From positions 37,585,453 to 37,649,452 of the forward strand of contig JAOANR010000014.1 of the NCBI GenBank assembly GCA_030278955.1: a stretch of DNA of 64,000 nucleotides, given 5' to 3'. Under the pieces are notes generated by a model that worked only from the letters and a program-made list of their open reading frames with translations, was not told the origin of the DNA and searched no databases. The position numbers and the translations under genes are program-made. Positions 21,950 through 37,055 of the stretch are shown piece after piece. This DNA is from Hygrophila difformis (taxonomy: Eukaryota; Streptophyta; Magnoliopsida; Lamiales; Acanthaceae). Numbering within the stretch: position 1 is the stretch's first letter; each line of letters begins with the position of its first letter.

Positions 21950-24405
21950 CTGTGTGCTCTTTTATTGCATTAAAAATTTGTGTAGACATAGGCGGTGAGA
22001 TGTGCGTGGGATACATATAGTGTAGGTTGCATTCTTATTATTATTTTGCCGAGTTAGCGCACACTAGTGTTGAGCCACAGTTGGGAAACTGTTGAGGGCA
22101 ATGCTACTCCAGTAAGGATCCTTGTGATTTCACAGTCATTGAGGACTGTGAATACGTTTATTTATTTGTTATATTTCGTTCTTTATTGTATTCAGTATTA
22201 TACTCTCGGTTACTATGATGTGGATGTTGGTGATTTCTGCTAACATTGTTTGTTAAATGTTGTAATCTATGTCGACTCAAGAGTTTGGAAAAGCCTCGTG
22301 GGAATCTGGGCTCTTCGAATGGCGATCCAAGCGGGATCAATGTGTTGAATGAGGTCAAACGGGTGTGAAGTACCCTCGAGAGTGAGATAGGGTACTGAGA
22401 AAGTCACCCTAGTGCGATGATCAACTGGGGTGATATAGACAAGTGCATTTCGTTTGCAGGCAAATGAGGGTGGAAACCCATTTTTTAGGCTATGTCGGTG
22501 ATGTTATAGTTGGGTTTGGAAGAATAACAATGTATCGGGGCATATAGTTGACGTTGGGGCCAGTCAAAAGAACATGAGATCCGTTCTTCGAGACGTTAGA
22601 TGCCTGTCGTGTGAGTTCAGGCAAGGCGACTGTCCTGCATGTCAAGATCGGTGACGTGAGGGAACCGAATTCGCTTGTGAAGAGCGGCCGACTTAGAAAG
22701 GCTTGTTAAGCGTGTTGTCTTTATGTCTTGGAAACGTTATGTTGATTGGATAAAGTTTTGGCGCGTGTGTGTAATTCTTGTATCGTGGGTGTTTCCTCTT
22801 GACTCTCTGGTTGAGAGATAAACTCGTTTCCATGTCATGGAAATTATTTATGTCGCATTTTGTGTTGCGGTTATTGTGTTTGACTCTGGAATCTCATATT
22901 CATCCTGGACTCTGAATTTCATTCGAAGCACGGGGTAGGTGCTACTACTGTTGCGAATTCTTCCGCCTTAGTATTGTGCGATTCGGAAGCCTTTTGTTCT
23001 TTAGTGGCTTTGCGATTTGTGCGAGAGCACGGAGTAGGACCATTGGTGCCATACTAAATTCTAGTTTCTTTACCTTCGGGTTATAATATTCGAAGTGATC
23101 ATTTGATGCAAGAAGCTGTGTTGAGCATCGAGGGTCGTGAATTCAGGGCTGACCGAGTGGTCTATAGCCTGACTGATTTTAACGTACTATTGGGCATGGA
23201 TGGGCTGTTTTGCCATCATGTTGTGATTGATTGTGGTGTTCCACCAATATCCTTTCAGGATTCGTTGGGAAGTGTGTTTCTTACCGACATTCTTTGATTC
23301 CACCTGCCATTGGTGTGATTTCTGTTGCCTTGTTGTGTGATCTGATGCGCAGGTGTGGTTCTCTCTCCCTGTGGCAAATGTGGGATCTTCGAGCAGTGGT
23401 TCTTACTGCGTCGAGTGTTCCTATCGTATCTGAGTTCGGGGATGTATTTCCCGACGGAATTCCTGGTCTCCCACCTGTTCGGAAGGTTGGTTTTATTATC
23501 GAGCTGATGCCTGATGCAACTCCTATTTCTAAGGCACCTTACCGTTCGGCTCCTGTTGAATAAAGGAATTGAAGGATTAGTTGACTGAGCTTACTAGTAA
23601 AGGGTATACTCAGCCGAGTAGCTCGCCTTGGGGAGCTCCTGTTTTATTGTTAAGAAGAATGATGGTCGATGAAGATGCGCATCGATTACTGGGGTTTGAA
23701 CCGAATCACGGTGAAGAACAAGTATCCCGTACCTCGGATTGAGGATCTAGTTGATTAGTTGAGAGGGGCCAGTGTATTCAGTAAGATTAATTTGAGGCGG
23801 ATAGGCCTAAAATAGTTTTAATGACTCGCTATGTACACTTTGTATTCACGGTCATGCCTTTCGGTTTGATTAATGCACCAGCAATCTTCGTAGGTTTATG
23901 CATAGATTCTGTCCCTGGATGTGGGTGTGTTTTGTGTTCATAGATGATACCCTAGTTAGTCACCGACTCGTGAGTCACATGCAGGCTACTTGAGAATAGG
24001 ATCTCCATCGAATATTTCACATACATGAACTGAGGAGAATTAAAAATGTGATCTACCAATTGAGTCCTCAGTTGCTGGCAAGAGTACGCAGGATGTGTTC
24101 CGCATATGTCTCAATTGAGGAATTGGTATGTGATCTAAACAAAATCATGAAATCTGGTAGGATGGAGCTTGACAAGAAGATTCAAGAATACATATAGAGT
24201 AACCAATGATGATCAATTGAATGAAAGATGAAGTAGTTGACGTTCCAGATGGTGATAGAACCATGGTTCCAACATGGAATGAAGATACGTCGTAAAGGGC
24301 CGAATGAATCATCAAGGAAATATAAACAGAGCTGGATCTCAATCTAATTCAGTGGAGATTACCTATTGACCTATAACCATGCGTCATTCGGGGACGAATG
24401 ATCCT

Positions 24406-24418
24406 AAGGGAGATGGAA
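24406..24418 (+). other. Polypurine tract before LTR 2 (copies before LTRs 3 and 4)
   Basis: AAGGGAGATGGAA abuts the TATAATG start of LTR 2; the same bases precede 30737 and 37056. Confidence 0.8.
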
Positions 24419-27400
24419 TATAATGTCCCGAATAATTATTTCATAATATAATTGATTTATTATGATTACTTAGTCAAGTTGGTTTGCATAATTAAATTGA
24501 GTGATTGTATAATTATTGCAAGCCTAAGATACTATAAAGAAGATTGGACCTCAACCCAACAGGAAAATATTAAGACAGAGGCCCAACATCATTAACTCGA
24601 CCCACAAACCAAGCCCGCAAACCATACCCATATGTTAGATCGGGATTTAGATATTGAGGGCATTTTCTTCCTCCATTCTCCCGTCTCCAAATAGAACAAA
24701 TTAGGGATTCTAATTGAGCTCCAAATCGCAACCATGGAAGGGAGTTTGAACTACCCATTTCGAGCATGGAGATGGAAAAATTAGAGGTAAGGATTATTTG
24801 CTAATTTCATTCCCCAATTTCTTTTCTTCTTCGTTTCTTCTTCCTCCTCCTTGCCGGAAATGGGCGCCGCTAGTAGTGGTTGTGTCGTCGCCGCGACGAC
24901 GACGACAACGGGAAGGGCCAGGGCTGGTGGCCCTGGCCATGGCGGAGCCGAAGTCAAAGCCTCCGGCTGGTGGTGACACCGCAGCGCCCGATGGCGCTGT
25001 GGTGAGGACTGTGCGACGCACAGTTGTGCGAACTGTGCGTCGCTGCTGGCCGCCGGTGCTGGATGTGGTGCGGCGACGGCGGGGGTCTGGTGGTGAGTTT
25101 GATGATGGCCGGTGGTGGTGTTTCCGGGCAGTGGTGTTGACTTGGCGGAAACAGTGGTAGTGTTGGTGTTTTATTGTTAGAATTTCTTATTTTAAGGTTG
25201 TGAAGATTGTTGAGATTTGAGTGGCTTTGTGTTAATTGATTCCTTGTTATAGAAATTGTGGTATTTGAGAGTTCAAATGACTAATTTGGTTAAATTTGGG
25301 CTTGAATAATTGGGGATGTGATATCATTTGGTGTTTTATGAATTTTGATTAAATTCTTAGACTCCAATGTTGATGTAGATGTGGGTATAGGTATATGGAT
25401 TTTCTTTGATGTCGATATGCCTAAGTGAATTGATTAGAATTGAAATTGGATAGTATGACTTATATATAGATTTTGAATTGGGAAATAAATGGAATAGCTT
25501 CTTGTATGAGTTGAACTTGGGATAAGTTGTGTAATTGGAGATTCTTGGTGAATTCGAATTTTGTTGAGAACTTGTTAATCTCGAATTATGGTGTGAGAAT
25601 TAGTAGCTTTTAATGATGTATTTTGACATGGTTAAATATGGAGCAAGTGATTATTTAATTGGGTAATTGAGTTATTGGAATATTTTAAATTTTATTTATA
25701 TGGATTCATATGCATTCTTGGTATGATTAATTGAAATGTTGGAAAGGACTTGTTGGGTGTGTTGGGAGATAGGTTGTGGTGTTTGAGGTTTGGAGTGGAT
25801 GATTTAAATGATTAATTGAAGGCTTGGTTATTCTTGATTAACAAGACTTGGTATTGGAGTATTAAAGTTTGAATGTTGTATCAATCTTAAACATGTGGTT
25901 TTGTATATTATGGAAGAATTGTGGATTGAGTTGCTTTTATGTTTAATTGGACTTTAGTTTTGGATTTAAGGATGAACATTTTGAATGTGTAGTTCTTTTA
26001 GGCTTGTTGGTTGGACTTATTCATAGAACTGTTAATTTGAAGAATTAAAGGGGGATTGATGAGTAGCTATGAGCTTAAAGGTTTCAATTGATTTGATTGA
26101 GTATGTGATATTTGGGAACTTGATATTAAAGATGTGACTTTAAGTTAAGTGTGTAATTGAGAAATGGAGGAATAATTATTATTTATTTAAATATTTAAGG
26201 ATCTTGAATTTGGAAAAATATATTTATAAATTGGTATTATATTGTTGTGGATCTTTATATATCTCTTGATTGAGCTGTGAATTATGGACTTTTGATAATT
26301 GTGGGCAAGTTGATGAATATGTGGAAGTTGAGTAATCTTATGTGATGTGAAATTTTATGTTAGTAAATATGAAACCATTGATGTTAGTTAATTTAATTAA
26401 CTAATATTCTTGGATGCTTGGTTTGATGTATTAGATTAAGGGATTTGGTAAATTGCTTGTGATGTTTGGAGTTGTAGATTTTGGTGGAGTGTTAAGGAGG
26501 TTGAAGGCGGATGTGAGTGTTGGAGATAGAGGATGATGCTATTGTTGTAGTGGAATTATTTTAATTTTTTATGATGATATTCTTGTATAGGGTGCAACCA
26601 TGAATTGATATTGGAACCATTGGAAGGTTGAACAGTTAAGAAGAAGGAAGCTTTAAAGACCGACTATAAAAGGCAAGGGTTTATGCTTGCATTTTTATGT
26701 GTGTTGGGGCGATTTAGGAGTATATTATAGTTGTTGCTCGTTTTCTCTACCGGTTGATTTATGGATTGTTATTAATTATATTTATTATTATGTTGGTTTA
26801 AGCTTACGGTAAGATAAGTTAGATGATGAGACGCTTCTCGGATTACCTTATCACTTAGAGGGTGATGAATGCTTATTCGTTTATTATTATCGAATTCTCC
26901 GCTTTAATTATTGAATCACAAATCTCTTGCAATGATTTAAAGTATAGGAACGTTTATATTACTCAAGGAGGCGGTTGATATATTATTATGACTTCTCCAA
27001 ATGTTATTGATAAATCGTGGAATGATCATTGGCCGTGGGATTGTTGAATAGCTTGGAGGAATTGTTAAATCATGATATTATTAATTATTCGTTGATTATC
27101 GAATTGTAGTGTTAATGTCTTAGCCTAGTGGCTATGTATTGAATTCTTTGTGTGTTGAGATGCATGCAAACCTAGTGGTTATGTGCTTGAACATCATGGT
27201 ATAATTGTCATAAGCAGGTTATTGCATTGGAATTGACGGTTATTAACCCGATGGGTTATGATATTTATGATTGATCGGGCAGCCTTCACAGGTGTTGTTG
27301 AGTCCCGATGGCCCTACGGGGTGGATTATTGGCTGCTATGCCTGTTGTTATTGGCTGTTATGCCTGTTGGCCCTTTGGGGTGGATGATTTGGGCTGTGAT

Positions 27401-28252
27401 GTCTGTGGTCCCTGCGGGGATGGTGTATGTTACCCTGTAACGGGTTGGAGTTGATGATATCCTCACCCGTGGGTTCATACCGCCCGGGTTCTTAGGTTGC
27501 CGGCTAGGCATATTCATTGCATTTGCATATAGGGTAGATAGGTGTATGTTAGGCCATGCATCACTTGCATAAATTATATGTTTGTGGTTGAAGCACCGGT
27601 ATGGGACGGTGTGATGTTTTATCCGCTTTATTTATATTCCGCTTTATTTATATTCTGCTTATTCTTATATCGTGTTTCCCCCTTTATTTCCCCTGCACGC
27701 ATATCCCTTGCTCAGTATGTTGTACTGACTCCTTTGCTTTTGTCTGTTTTATAGATCCTGCTGGAGGCGCTGGAACATGACTGGGTTTGGGGTATTGAGA
27801 GATCACATAGATAGGAATTATATGTTTATTTATTATTATTATGTGTTACTCTGTTGCTATTTTATTTCTTGGTGCTTGGATATTGTTAGTGGAGGCCTGT
27901 GAGCCTAGGATTTATTTTATGTCGGCCTGTGGCCCTACGTGCTTTACTGTTTGGGCTGGTAGTCCTGTTGAGATATTGGCATGTCGCCTGTTACTGCTTT
28001 CTGAGGCTTGTAGCCTGAATAACTTGCTGGGATTATTGCCATTATTGTTATTTGAATATTGTTGAGACTTGTTCGTGCATAGGTGTTATTATTTATTCTA
28101 GCTTTCGCATTTAAATTGATTAATAAGATAATCACTTTAGGTTCTTAATCAGCCTTGTACTAGCTGTTTTAAATTAGCTGGCCACTAATTTAGGATAGTT
28201 AGTACAGCGGTAATGCTTGCGAAAATCAGGTTTGAATTTTCGGGGCGTTACA
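24419..28252 (+). repeat. LTR 2 (3834 bp)
   Basis: Same ends as LTR 1 but with a single copy of the 58-bp segment. Private changes include TTATTCATAG near 26018 and GATTAATTG near 25809. Confidence 0.92.
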
Positions 28253-30736
28253 GAGTGGTATCAGAGCCTGTGTGCTCTTTTATTGCATTAAAAATTTGTG
28301 TAGACATAGGCGGTGAGATGTGCGTGGGATACATATAGTGTAGGTTGCATTCTTATTATTATTTTGCCGAGTTAGCGCACACTAGTGTTGAGCCACAGTT
28401 GGGAAACTGTTGAGGGCAATGCTACTCCAGTAAGGATCCTTGTGATTTCACAGTCATTGAGGACTGTGAATACGTTTATTTATTTGTTATATTTCGTTCT
28501 TTATTGTATTCAGTATTATATTCTCGGTTACTATGATGTGGATGTTGGTGATTTCTGCTAACATTGTTTGTTAAATGTTGTAATCTATGTCGACTCAAGA
28601 GTTTGGAAAAGCCTCGTGGGAATCTGGGCTCTTCGAATGGCGATCCAAGCGGGATCAATGTGTTGAATGAGGTCAAACGGGTGTGAAGTACCCTCAAGAG
28701 TGAGATAGGGTACTGAGAAAGTCACCCTAGTGCGATGATCAACTGGGGTGATATAGACAAGTGCATTTCGTTTGCAGGCAAATGAGGGTGGAAACCCATT
28801 TTTTAGGCTATGTCGGTGATGTTATAGTTGGGTTTGGAAGAATAACAATGTATCGGGGCATATAGTTGACGTTGGGGCCAGTCAAAAGAACATGAGATCC
28901 GTTCTTCGAGACGTTAGATGCCTGTCGTGTGAGTTCAGGCAAGGCGACTGTCCTGCATGTCAAGATCGGTGACGTGAGGGAACCGAATTCGCTTGTGAAG
29001 AGCGGCCGACTTAGAAAGGCTTGTTAAGCGTGTTGTCTTTATGTCTTGGAAACGTTATGTTGATTGGATAAAGTTTTGGCGCGTGTGTGTAATTCTTGTA
29101 TCGTGGGTGTTTCCTCTTGACTCTCTGGTTGAGAGATAAACTCGTTTCCATGTCATGGAAATTATTTATGTCGCATTTTGTGTTGCGGTTATTGTGTTTG
29201 ACTCTGGAATCTCATATTCATCCTGGACTCTGAATTTCATTCGAAGCATGGGGTAGGTGCTACTACTGTTGCGAATTCTTCCGCCTTAGTATTGTGCGAT
29301 TCGGAAGCCTTTTGTTCTTTAGTGGCTTTGCGATTTGTGCAAGAGCACGGAGTAGGACCATTGGTGCCATACTAAATTCTAGTTTCTTTACCTTCGGGTT
29401 ATAATATTCGAAGTGATCATTTGATGCAAGAAGCTGTGTTGAGCATCGAGGGTCGTGAATTCAGGGCTGACCGAGTGGTCTATAGCCTGACTGATTTTAA
29501 CGTACTATTGGGCATGGATGGGCTGTTTTGCCATCATGTTGTGATTGATTGTGGTGTTCCACCAATATCCTTTCAGGATTCGTTGGGAAGTGTGTTTCTT
29601 ACCGACATTCTTTGATTCCACCTGCCATTGGTGTGATTTCTGTTGCCTTGTTGTGTGATCTGATGCGCAGGTGTGGTTCTCTCTCCCTGTGGCAAATGTG
29701 GGATCTTCGAGCAGTGGTTCTTACTGCGTCGAGTGTTCCTATCGTATCTGAGTTCGGGGATGTATTTCCCGACGGAATTCCTGGTCTCCCACCTGTTCGG
29801 AAGGTTGGTTTTATTATCGAGCTGATGCCTGATGCAACTCCTATTTCTAAGGCACCTTACCGTTCGGCTCCTGTTGAATAAAGGAATTGAAGGATTAGTT
29901 GACTGAGCTTACTAGTAAAGGGTATACTCAGCCGAGTAGCTCGCCTTGGGGAGCTCCTGTTTTATTGTTAAGAAGAATGATGGTCGATGAAGATGCGCAT
30001 CGATTACTGGGGTTTGAACCGAATCACGGTGAAGAACAAGTATCCCGTACCTCGGATTGAGGATCTAGTTGATTAGTTGAGAGGGGCCAGTGTATTCAGT
30101 AAGATTAATTTGAGGCGGATAGGCCTAAAATAGTTTTAATGACTCGCTATGTACACTTTGTATTCACGGTCATGCCTTTCGGTTTGATTAATGCACCAGC
30201 AATCTTCGTAGGTTTATGCATAGATTCTGTCCCTGGATGTGGGTGTGTTTTGTGTTCATAGATGATACCCTAGTTAGTCACCGACTCGTGAGTCACATGC
30301 AGGCTACTTGAGAATAGGATCTCCATCGAATATTTCACATACATGAACTGAGGAGAATTAAAAATGTGATCTACCAATTGAGTCCTCAGTTGCTGGCAAG
30401 AGTACGCAGGATGTGTTCCGCATATGTCTCAATTGAGGAATTGGTATGTGATCTAAACAAAATCATGAAATCTGGTAGGATGGAGCTTGACAAGAAGATT
30501 CAAGAATACATATAGAGTAACCAATGATGATCAATTGAATGAAAGATGAAGTAGTTGACGTTCCAGATGGTGATAGAACCATGGTTCCAACATGGAATGA
30601 AGATACGTCGTAAAGGGCCGAATGAATCATCAAGGAAATATAAACAGAGCTGGATCTCAATCTAATTCAGTGGAGATTACCTATTGACCTATAACCATGC
30701 GTCATTCGGGGACGAATGATCCTAAGGGAGATGGAA
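28253..30736 (+). pseudogene. Internal region 2: decayed protease/RT remnants
   Basis: 2484 bp, with the same layout and the same frame breaks as internal region 1. The protease-like piece starts at 29421 and the RT start stops at the TAA ending at 29881. It carries a few private substitutions, for example CGAAGCATGG near 29245. Confidence 0.82.
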
Positions 30737-33700
30737 TATAATGTCCCGAATAATTATTTCATAATATAATTGATTTATTATGATTACTTAGTCAAGTTGG
30801 TTTGCATAATTAAATTGAGTGATTGTATAATTATTGCAAGCCTAAGATACTATAAAGAAGATTGGACCTCAACCCAACAGGAAAATATTAAGACAGAGGC
30901 CCAACATCATTAACTCGACCCACAAACCAAGCCCGCAAACCATACCCATATGTTAGATCGGGATTTAGATATTGAGGGCATTTTCTTCCTCCATTCTCCC
31001 GTCTCCAAATAGAACAAATTAGGGATTCTAATTGAGCTCCAAATCGCAACCATGGAAGGGAGTTTGAACTACCCATTTCGAGCATGGAGATGGAAAAATT
31101 AGAGGTAAGGATTATTTGCTAATTTCATTCCCCAATTTCTTTTCTTCTTCGTTTCTTCTTCCTCCTCCTTGCCGGAAATGGGCGCCGCTAGTAGTGGCTG
31201 TGTCGTCGCCGCGACGACGACGACAACGGGAAGGGCCAGGGCTGGTGGCCCTGGCCATGGCGGAGCCGAAGTCAAAGCCTCCGGCTGGTGGTGACACCGC
31301 AGCGCCCGATGGCGCTGTGGTGAGGACTGTGCGACGCACAGTTGTGCGAACTGTGCGTCGCTGCTGGCCGCCGGTGCTGGATGTGGTGCGGCGACGGCGG
31401 GGGTCTGGTGGTGAGTTTGATGATGGCCGGTGGTGGTGTTTCCGGGCAGTGGTGTTGACTTGGCGGCAACAGTGGTAGTGTTGGTGTTTTATTGTTAGAA
31501 TTTCTTATTTTAAGGTTGTGAAGATTGTTGAGATTTGAGTGGCTTTGTGTTAATTGATTCCTTGTTATAGAAATTGTGGTATTTGAGAGTTCAAATGACT
31601 AATTTGGTTAAATTTGGGCTTGAATAATTGGGGATGTGATATCATTTGGTGTTTTATGAATTTTGATTAAATTCTTAGACTCCAATGTTGATGTAGATGT
31701 GGGTATAGGTATATGGATTTTCTTTGATGTCGATATGCCTAAGTGAATTGATTAGAATTGGAATTGGATAGTATGACTTATATATAGATTTTGAATTGGG
31801 AAATAAATGGAATAGCTTCTTGTATGAGTTGAACTTGGGATAAGTTGTGTAATTGGAGATTCTTGGTGAATTCGAATTTTGTTGAGAACTTGTTAATCTC
31901 GAATTATGGTGTGAGAATTAGTAGCTTTTAATGATGTATTTTGACATGGTTAAATATGGAGCAAGTGATTATTTAATTGGGTAATTGAGTTATTGGAATA
32001 TTTTAAATTTTATTTATATGGATTCATATGCATTCTTGGTATGATTAATTGAAATGTTGGAAAGGACTTGTTGGGTGTGTTGGGAGATAGGTTGTGGTGT
32101 TTGAGGTTTGGAGTGGATGATTTAAATGGTTAATTGAAGGCTTGGTTATTCTTGATTAACAAGACTTGGTATTGGAGTATTAAAGTTTGAATGTTGTATC
32201 AATCTTAAACATGTGGTTTTGTATATTATGGAAGAATTGTGGATTGAGTTGCTTTTATGTTTAATTGGACTTTAGTTTTGGATTTAAGGATGAACATTTT
32301 GAATGTGTAGTTCTTTTAGGCTTGTTGGTTGGACTTATGCATAGAACTGTTAATTTGAAGAATTAAAGGGGGATTGATGAGTAGCTATGAGCTTAAAGGT
32401 TTCAATTGATTTGATTGAGTATGTGATATTTGGGAACTTGATATTAAAGATGTGACTTTAAGTTAAGTGTGTAATTGAGAAATGGAGGAATAATTATTAT
32501 TTATTTAAATGTTTAAGGATCTTGAATTTGGAAAAATATATTTATAAATTGGTATTATATTGTTGTGGATCTTTATATATCTCTTGATTGAGCTGTGAAT
32601 TATGGACTTTTGATAATTGTGGGCAAGTTGATGAATATGTGGAAGTTGAGTAATCTTATGTGATGTGAAATTTTATGTTAGTAAATATGAAACCATTGAT
32701 GTTAGTTAATTTAATTAACTAATATTCTTGGATGCTTGGTTTGATGTATTAGATTAAGGGATTTGGTAAATTGCTTGTGATGTTTGGAGTTGTAGATTTT
32801 GGTGGAGTGTTAAGGAGGTTGAAGGCGGATGTGAGTGTTGGAGATAGAGGATGATGCTATTGTTGTAGTGGAATTATTTTAATTTTTTATGATGATATTC
32901 TTGTATAGGGTGCAACCATGAATTGATATTGGAACCATTGGAAGGTTGAACAGTTAAGAAGAAGGAAGCTTTAAAGACCGACTATAAAAGGCAAGGGTTT
33001 ATGCTTGCATTTTTATGTGTGTTGGGGCGATTTAGGAGTATATTATAGTTGTTGCTCGTTTTCTCTACCGGTTGATTTATGGATTGTTATTAATTATATT
33101 TATTATTATGTTGGTTTAAGCTTACGGTAAGATAAGTTAGATGATGAGACGCTTCTCGGATTACCTTATCACTTAGAGGGTGATGAATGCTTATTCGTTT
33201 ATTATTATCGAATTCTCCGCTTTAATTATTGAATCACAAATCTCTTGCAATGATTTAAAGTATAGGAACGTTTATATTACTCAAGGAGGCGGTTGATATA
33301 TTATTATGACTTCTCCAAATGTTATTGATAAATCGTGGAATGATCATTGGCCGTGGGATTGTTGAATAGCTTGGAGGAATTGTTAAATCATGATATTATT
33401 AATTATTCGTTGATTATCGAATTGTAGTGTTAATGTCTTAGCCTAGTGGCTATGTATTGAATTCTTTGTGTGTTGAGATGCATGCAAACCTAGTGGTTAT
33501 GTGCTTGAACATCATGGTATAATTGTCATAAGCAGGTTATTGCATTGGAATTGACGGTTATTAACCCGATGGGTTATGATATTTATGATTGATCGGGCAG
33601 CCTTCACAGGTGTTGTTGAGTCCCGATGGCCCTACGGGGTGGATTATTGGCTGCTATGCCTGTTGTTATTGGCTGTTATGCCTGTTGGCCCTTTGGGGTG

Positions 33701-34570
33701 GATGATTTGGGCTGTGATGTCTGTGGTCCCTGCGGGGATGGTGTATGTTACCCTGTAACGGGTTGGAGTTGATGATATCCTCACCCGTGGGTTCATACCG
33801 CCCGGGTTCTTAGGTTGCCGGCTAGGCATATTCATTGCATTTGCATATAGGGTAGATAGGTGTATGTTAGGCCATGCATCACTTGCATAAATTATATGTT
33901 TGTGGTTGAAGCACCGGTATGGGACGGTGTGATGTTTTATCCGCTTTATTTATATTCCGCTTTATTTATATTCTGCTTATTCTTATATCGTGTTTCCCCC
34001 TTTATTTCCCCTGCACGCATATCCCTTGCTCAGTATGTTGTACTGACTCCTTTGCTTTTGTCTGTTTTATAGATCCTGCTGGAGGCGCTGGAACATGACT
34101 GGGTTTGGGGTATTGAGAGATCACATAGATAGGAATTATATGTTTATTTATTATTATTATGTGTTACTCTGTTGCTATTTTATTTCTTGGTGCTTGGATA
34201 TTGTTAGTGGAGGCCTGTGAGCCTAGGATTTATTTTATGTCGGCCTGTGGCCCTACGTGCTTTACTGTTTGGGCTGGTAGTCCTGTTGAGATATTGGCAT
34301 GTCGCCTGTTACTGCTTTCTGAGGCTTGTAGCCTGAATAACTTGCTGGGATTATTGCCATTATTGTTATTTGAATATTGTTGAGACTTGTTCGTGCATAG
34401 GTGTTATTATTTATTCTAGCTTTCGCATTTAAATTGATTAATAAGATAATCACTTTAGGTTCTTAATCAGCCTTGTACTAGCTGTTTTAAATTAGCTGGC
34501 CACTAGTTTAGGATAGTTAGTACAGCGGTAATGCTTGCGAAAATCAGGTTTGAATTTTCGGGGCGTTACA
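30737..34570 (+). repeat. LTR 3 (3834 bp)
   Basis: Same length as LTR 2 and also without the 58-bp duplication. Near its end it shares CACTAGTTTAGG with LTR 4, where LTRs 1 and 2 have CACTAATTTAGG. Confidence 0.92.
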
Positions 34571-37055
34571 GAGTGGTATCAGAGCCTGTGTGCTCTTTTA
34601 TTGCATTAAAAATTTGTGTAGACATAGGCGGTGAGATGTGCGTGGGATACATATAGTGTAGGTTGCATTCTTATTATTATTTTGCCGAGTTAGCGCACAC
34701 TAGTGTTGAGCCACAGTTGGGAAACTGTTGAGGGCAATGCTACTCCAGTAAGGATCCTTGTGATTTCACAGTCATTGAGGACTGTGAATACGTTTATTTA
34801 TTTGTTATATTTCGTTCTTTATTGTATTCAGTATTATATTCTCGGTTACTATGATGTGGATGTTGGTGATTTCTGCTAACATTGTTTGTTAAATGTTGTA
34901 ATCTATGTCGACTCAAGAGTTTGGAAAAGCCTCGTGGGAATCTGGGCTCTTCGAATGGCGATCCAAGCGGGATCAATGTGTTGAATGAGGTCAAACGGGT
35001 GTGAAGTACCCTCAAGAGTGAGATAGGGTACTGAGAAAGTCACCCTAGTGCGATGATCAACTGGGGTGATATAGACAAGTGCATTTCGTTTGCAGGCAAA
35101 TGAGGGTGGGAAACCCATTTTTTAGGCTATGTCGGTGATGTTATAGTTGGGTTTGGAAGAATAACAATGTATCGGGGCATATAGTTGACGTTGGGGCCAG
35201 TCAAAAGAACATGAGATCCGTTCTTCGAGACGTTAGATGCCTGTCGTGTGAGTTCAGGCAAGGCGACTGTCCTGCATGTCAAGATCGGTGACGTGAGGGA
35301 ACCGAATTCGCTTGTGAAGAGCGGCCGACTTAGAAAGGCTTGTTAAGCGTGTTGTCTTTATGTCTTGGAAACGTTATGTTGATTGGATAAAGTTTTGGCG
35401 CGTGTGTGTAATTCTTGTATCGTGGGTGTTTCCTCTTGACTCTCTGGTTGAGAGATAAACTCGTTTCCATGTCATGGAAATTATTTATGTCGCATTTTGT
35501 GTTGCGGTTATTGTGTTTGACTCTGGAATCTCATATTCATCCTGGACTCTGAATTTCATTCGAAGCACGGGGTAGGTGCTACTACTGTTGCGAATTCTTC
35601 CGCCTTAGTATTGTGCGATTCGGAAGCCTTTTGTTCTTTAGTGGCTTTGCGATTTGTGCGAGAGCACGGAGTAGGACCATTGGTGCCATACTAAATTCTA
35701 GTTTCTTTACCTTCGGGTTATAATATTCGAAGTGATCATTTGATGCAAGAAGCTGTGTTGAGCATCGAGGGTCGTGAATTCAGGGCTGACCGAGTGGTCT
35801 ATAGCCTGACTGATTTTAACGTACTATTGGGCATGGATGGGCTGTTTTGCCATCATGTTGTGATTGATTGTGGTGTTCCACCAATATCCTTTCAGGATTC
35901 GTTGGGAAGTGTGTTTCTTACCGACATTCTTTGATTCCACCTGCCATTGGTGTGATTTATGTTGCCTTGTTGTGTGATCTGATGCGCAGGTGTGGTTCTC
36001 TCTCCCTGTGGCAAATGTGGGATCTTCGAGCAGTGGTTCTTACTGCGTCGAGTGTTCCTATCGTATCTGAGTTCGGGGATGTATTTCCCGACGGAATTCC
36101 TGGTCTCCCACCTGTTCGGAAGGTTGGTTTTATTATCGAGCTGATGCCTGATGCAACTCCTATTTCTAAGGCACCTTACCGTTCGGCTCCTGTTGAATAA
36201 AGGAATTGAAGGATTAGTTGACTGAGCTTACTAGTAAAGGGTATACTCAGCCGAGTAGCTCGCCTTGGGGAGCTCCTGTTTTATTGTTAAGAAGAATGAT
36301 GGTCGATGAAGATGCGCATCGATTACTGGGGTTTGAACCGAATCACGGTGAAGAACAAGTATCCCGTACCTCGGATTGAGGATCTAGTTGATTAGTTGAG
36401 AGGGGCCAGTGTATTCAGTAAGATTAATTTGAGGCGGATAGGCCTAAAATAGTTTTAATGACTCGCTATGTACACTTTGTATTCACGGTCATGCCTTTCG
36501 GTTTGATTAATGCACCAGCAATCTTCGTAGGTTTATGCATAGATTCTGTCCCTGGATGTGGGTGTGTTTTGTGTTCATAGATGATACCCTAGTTAGTCAC
36601 CGACTCGTGAGTCACATGCAGGCTACTTGAGAATAGGATCTCCATCGAATATTTCACATACATGAACTGAGGAGAATTAAAAATGTGATCTACCAATTGA
36701 GTCCTCAGTTGCTGGCAAGAGTACGCAGGATGTGTTCCGCATATGTCTCAATTGAGGAATTGGTATGTGATCTAAACAAAATCATGAAATCTGGTAGGAT
36801 GGAGCTTGACAAGAAGATTCAAGAATACATATAGAGTAACCAATGATGATCAATTGAATGAAAGATGAAGTAGTTGACGTTCCAGATGGTGATAGAACCA
36901 TGGTTCCAACATGGAATGAAGATACGTCGTAAAGGGCCGAATGAATCATCAAGGAAATATAAACAGAGCTGGATCTCAATCTAATTCAGTGGAGATTACC
37001 TATTGACCTATAACCATGCGTCATTCGGGGACGAATGATCCTAAGGGAGATGGAA
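34571..37055 (+). pseudogene. Internal region 3: decayed protease/RT remnants
   Basis: 2485 bp, one base longer than the other two (an extra G in GGTGGGAAACC near 35107). All protease and RT breaks are shared. The protease piece starts at 35740. Confidence 0.82.

Larger units (their letters stand above)
21935..24418 (+). pseudogene. Internal region 1: decayed Tekay-like protease and RT remnants
   Basis: The primer site is at 21938-21949. No gag is recognisable. Protease remnants (VVYSLTDFNVLLGMDGLF, from 23103) keep the LGMD motif but lack the DSG active site. RT remnants follow: an EFGDVFPDGIPGLPPVR start, the [20 protein letters not shown] block in broken frame, and FTVMPFGLINAPA near 23850, with no catalytic DD motif. 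The 3' end has TTCGGGGACGAATG before the polypurine tract, as in Tekay elements. It cannot encode a polyprotein; movement would need help in trans. Confidence 0.82.
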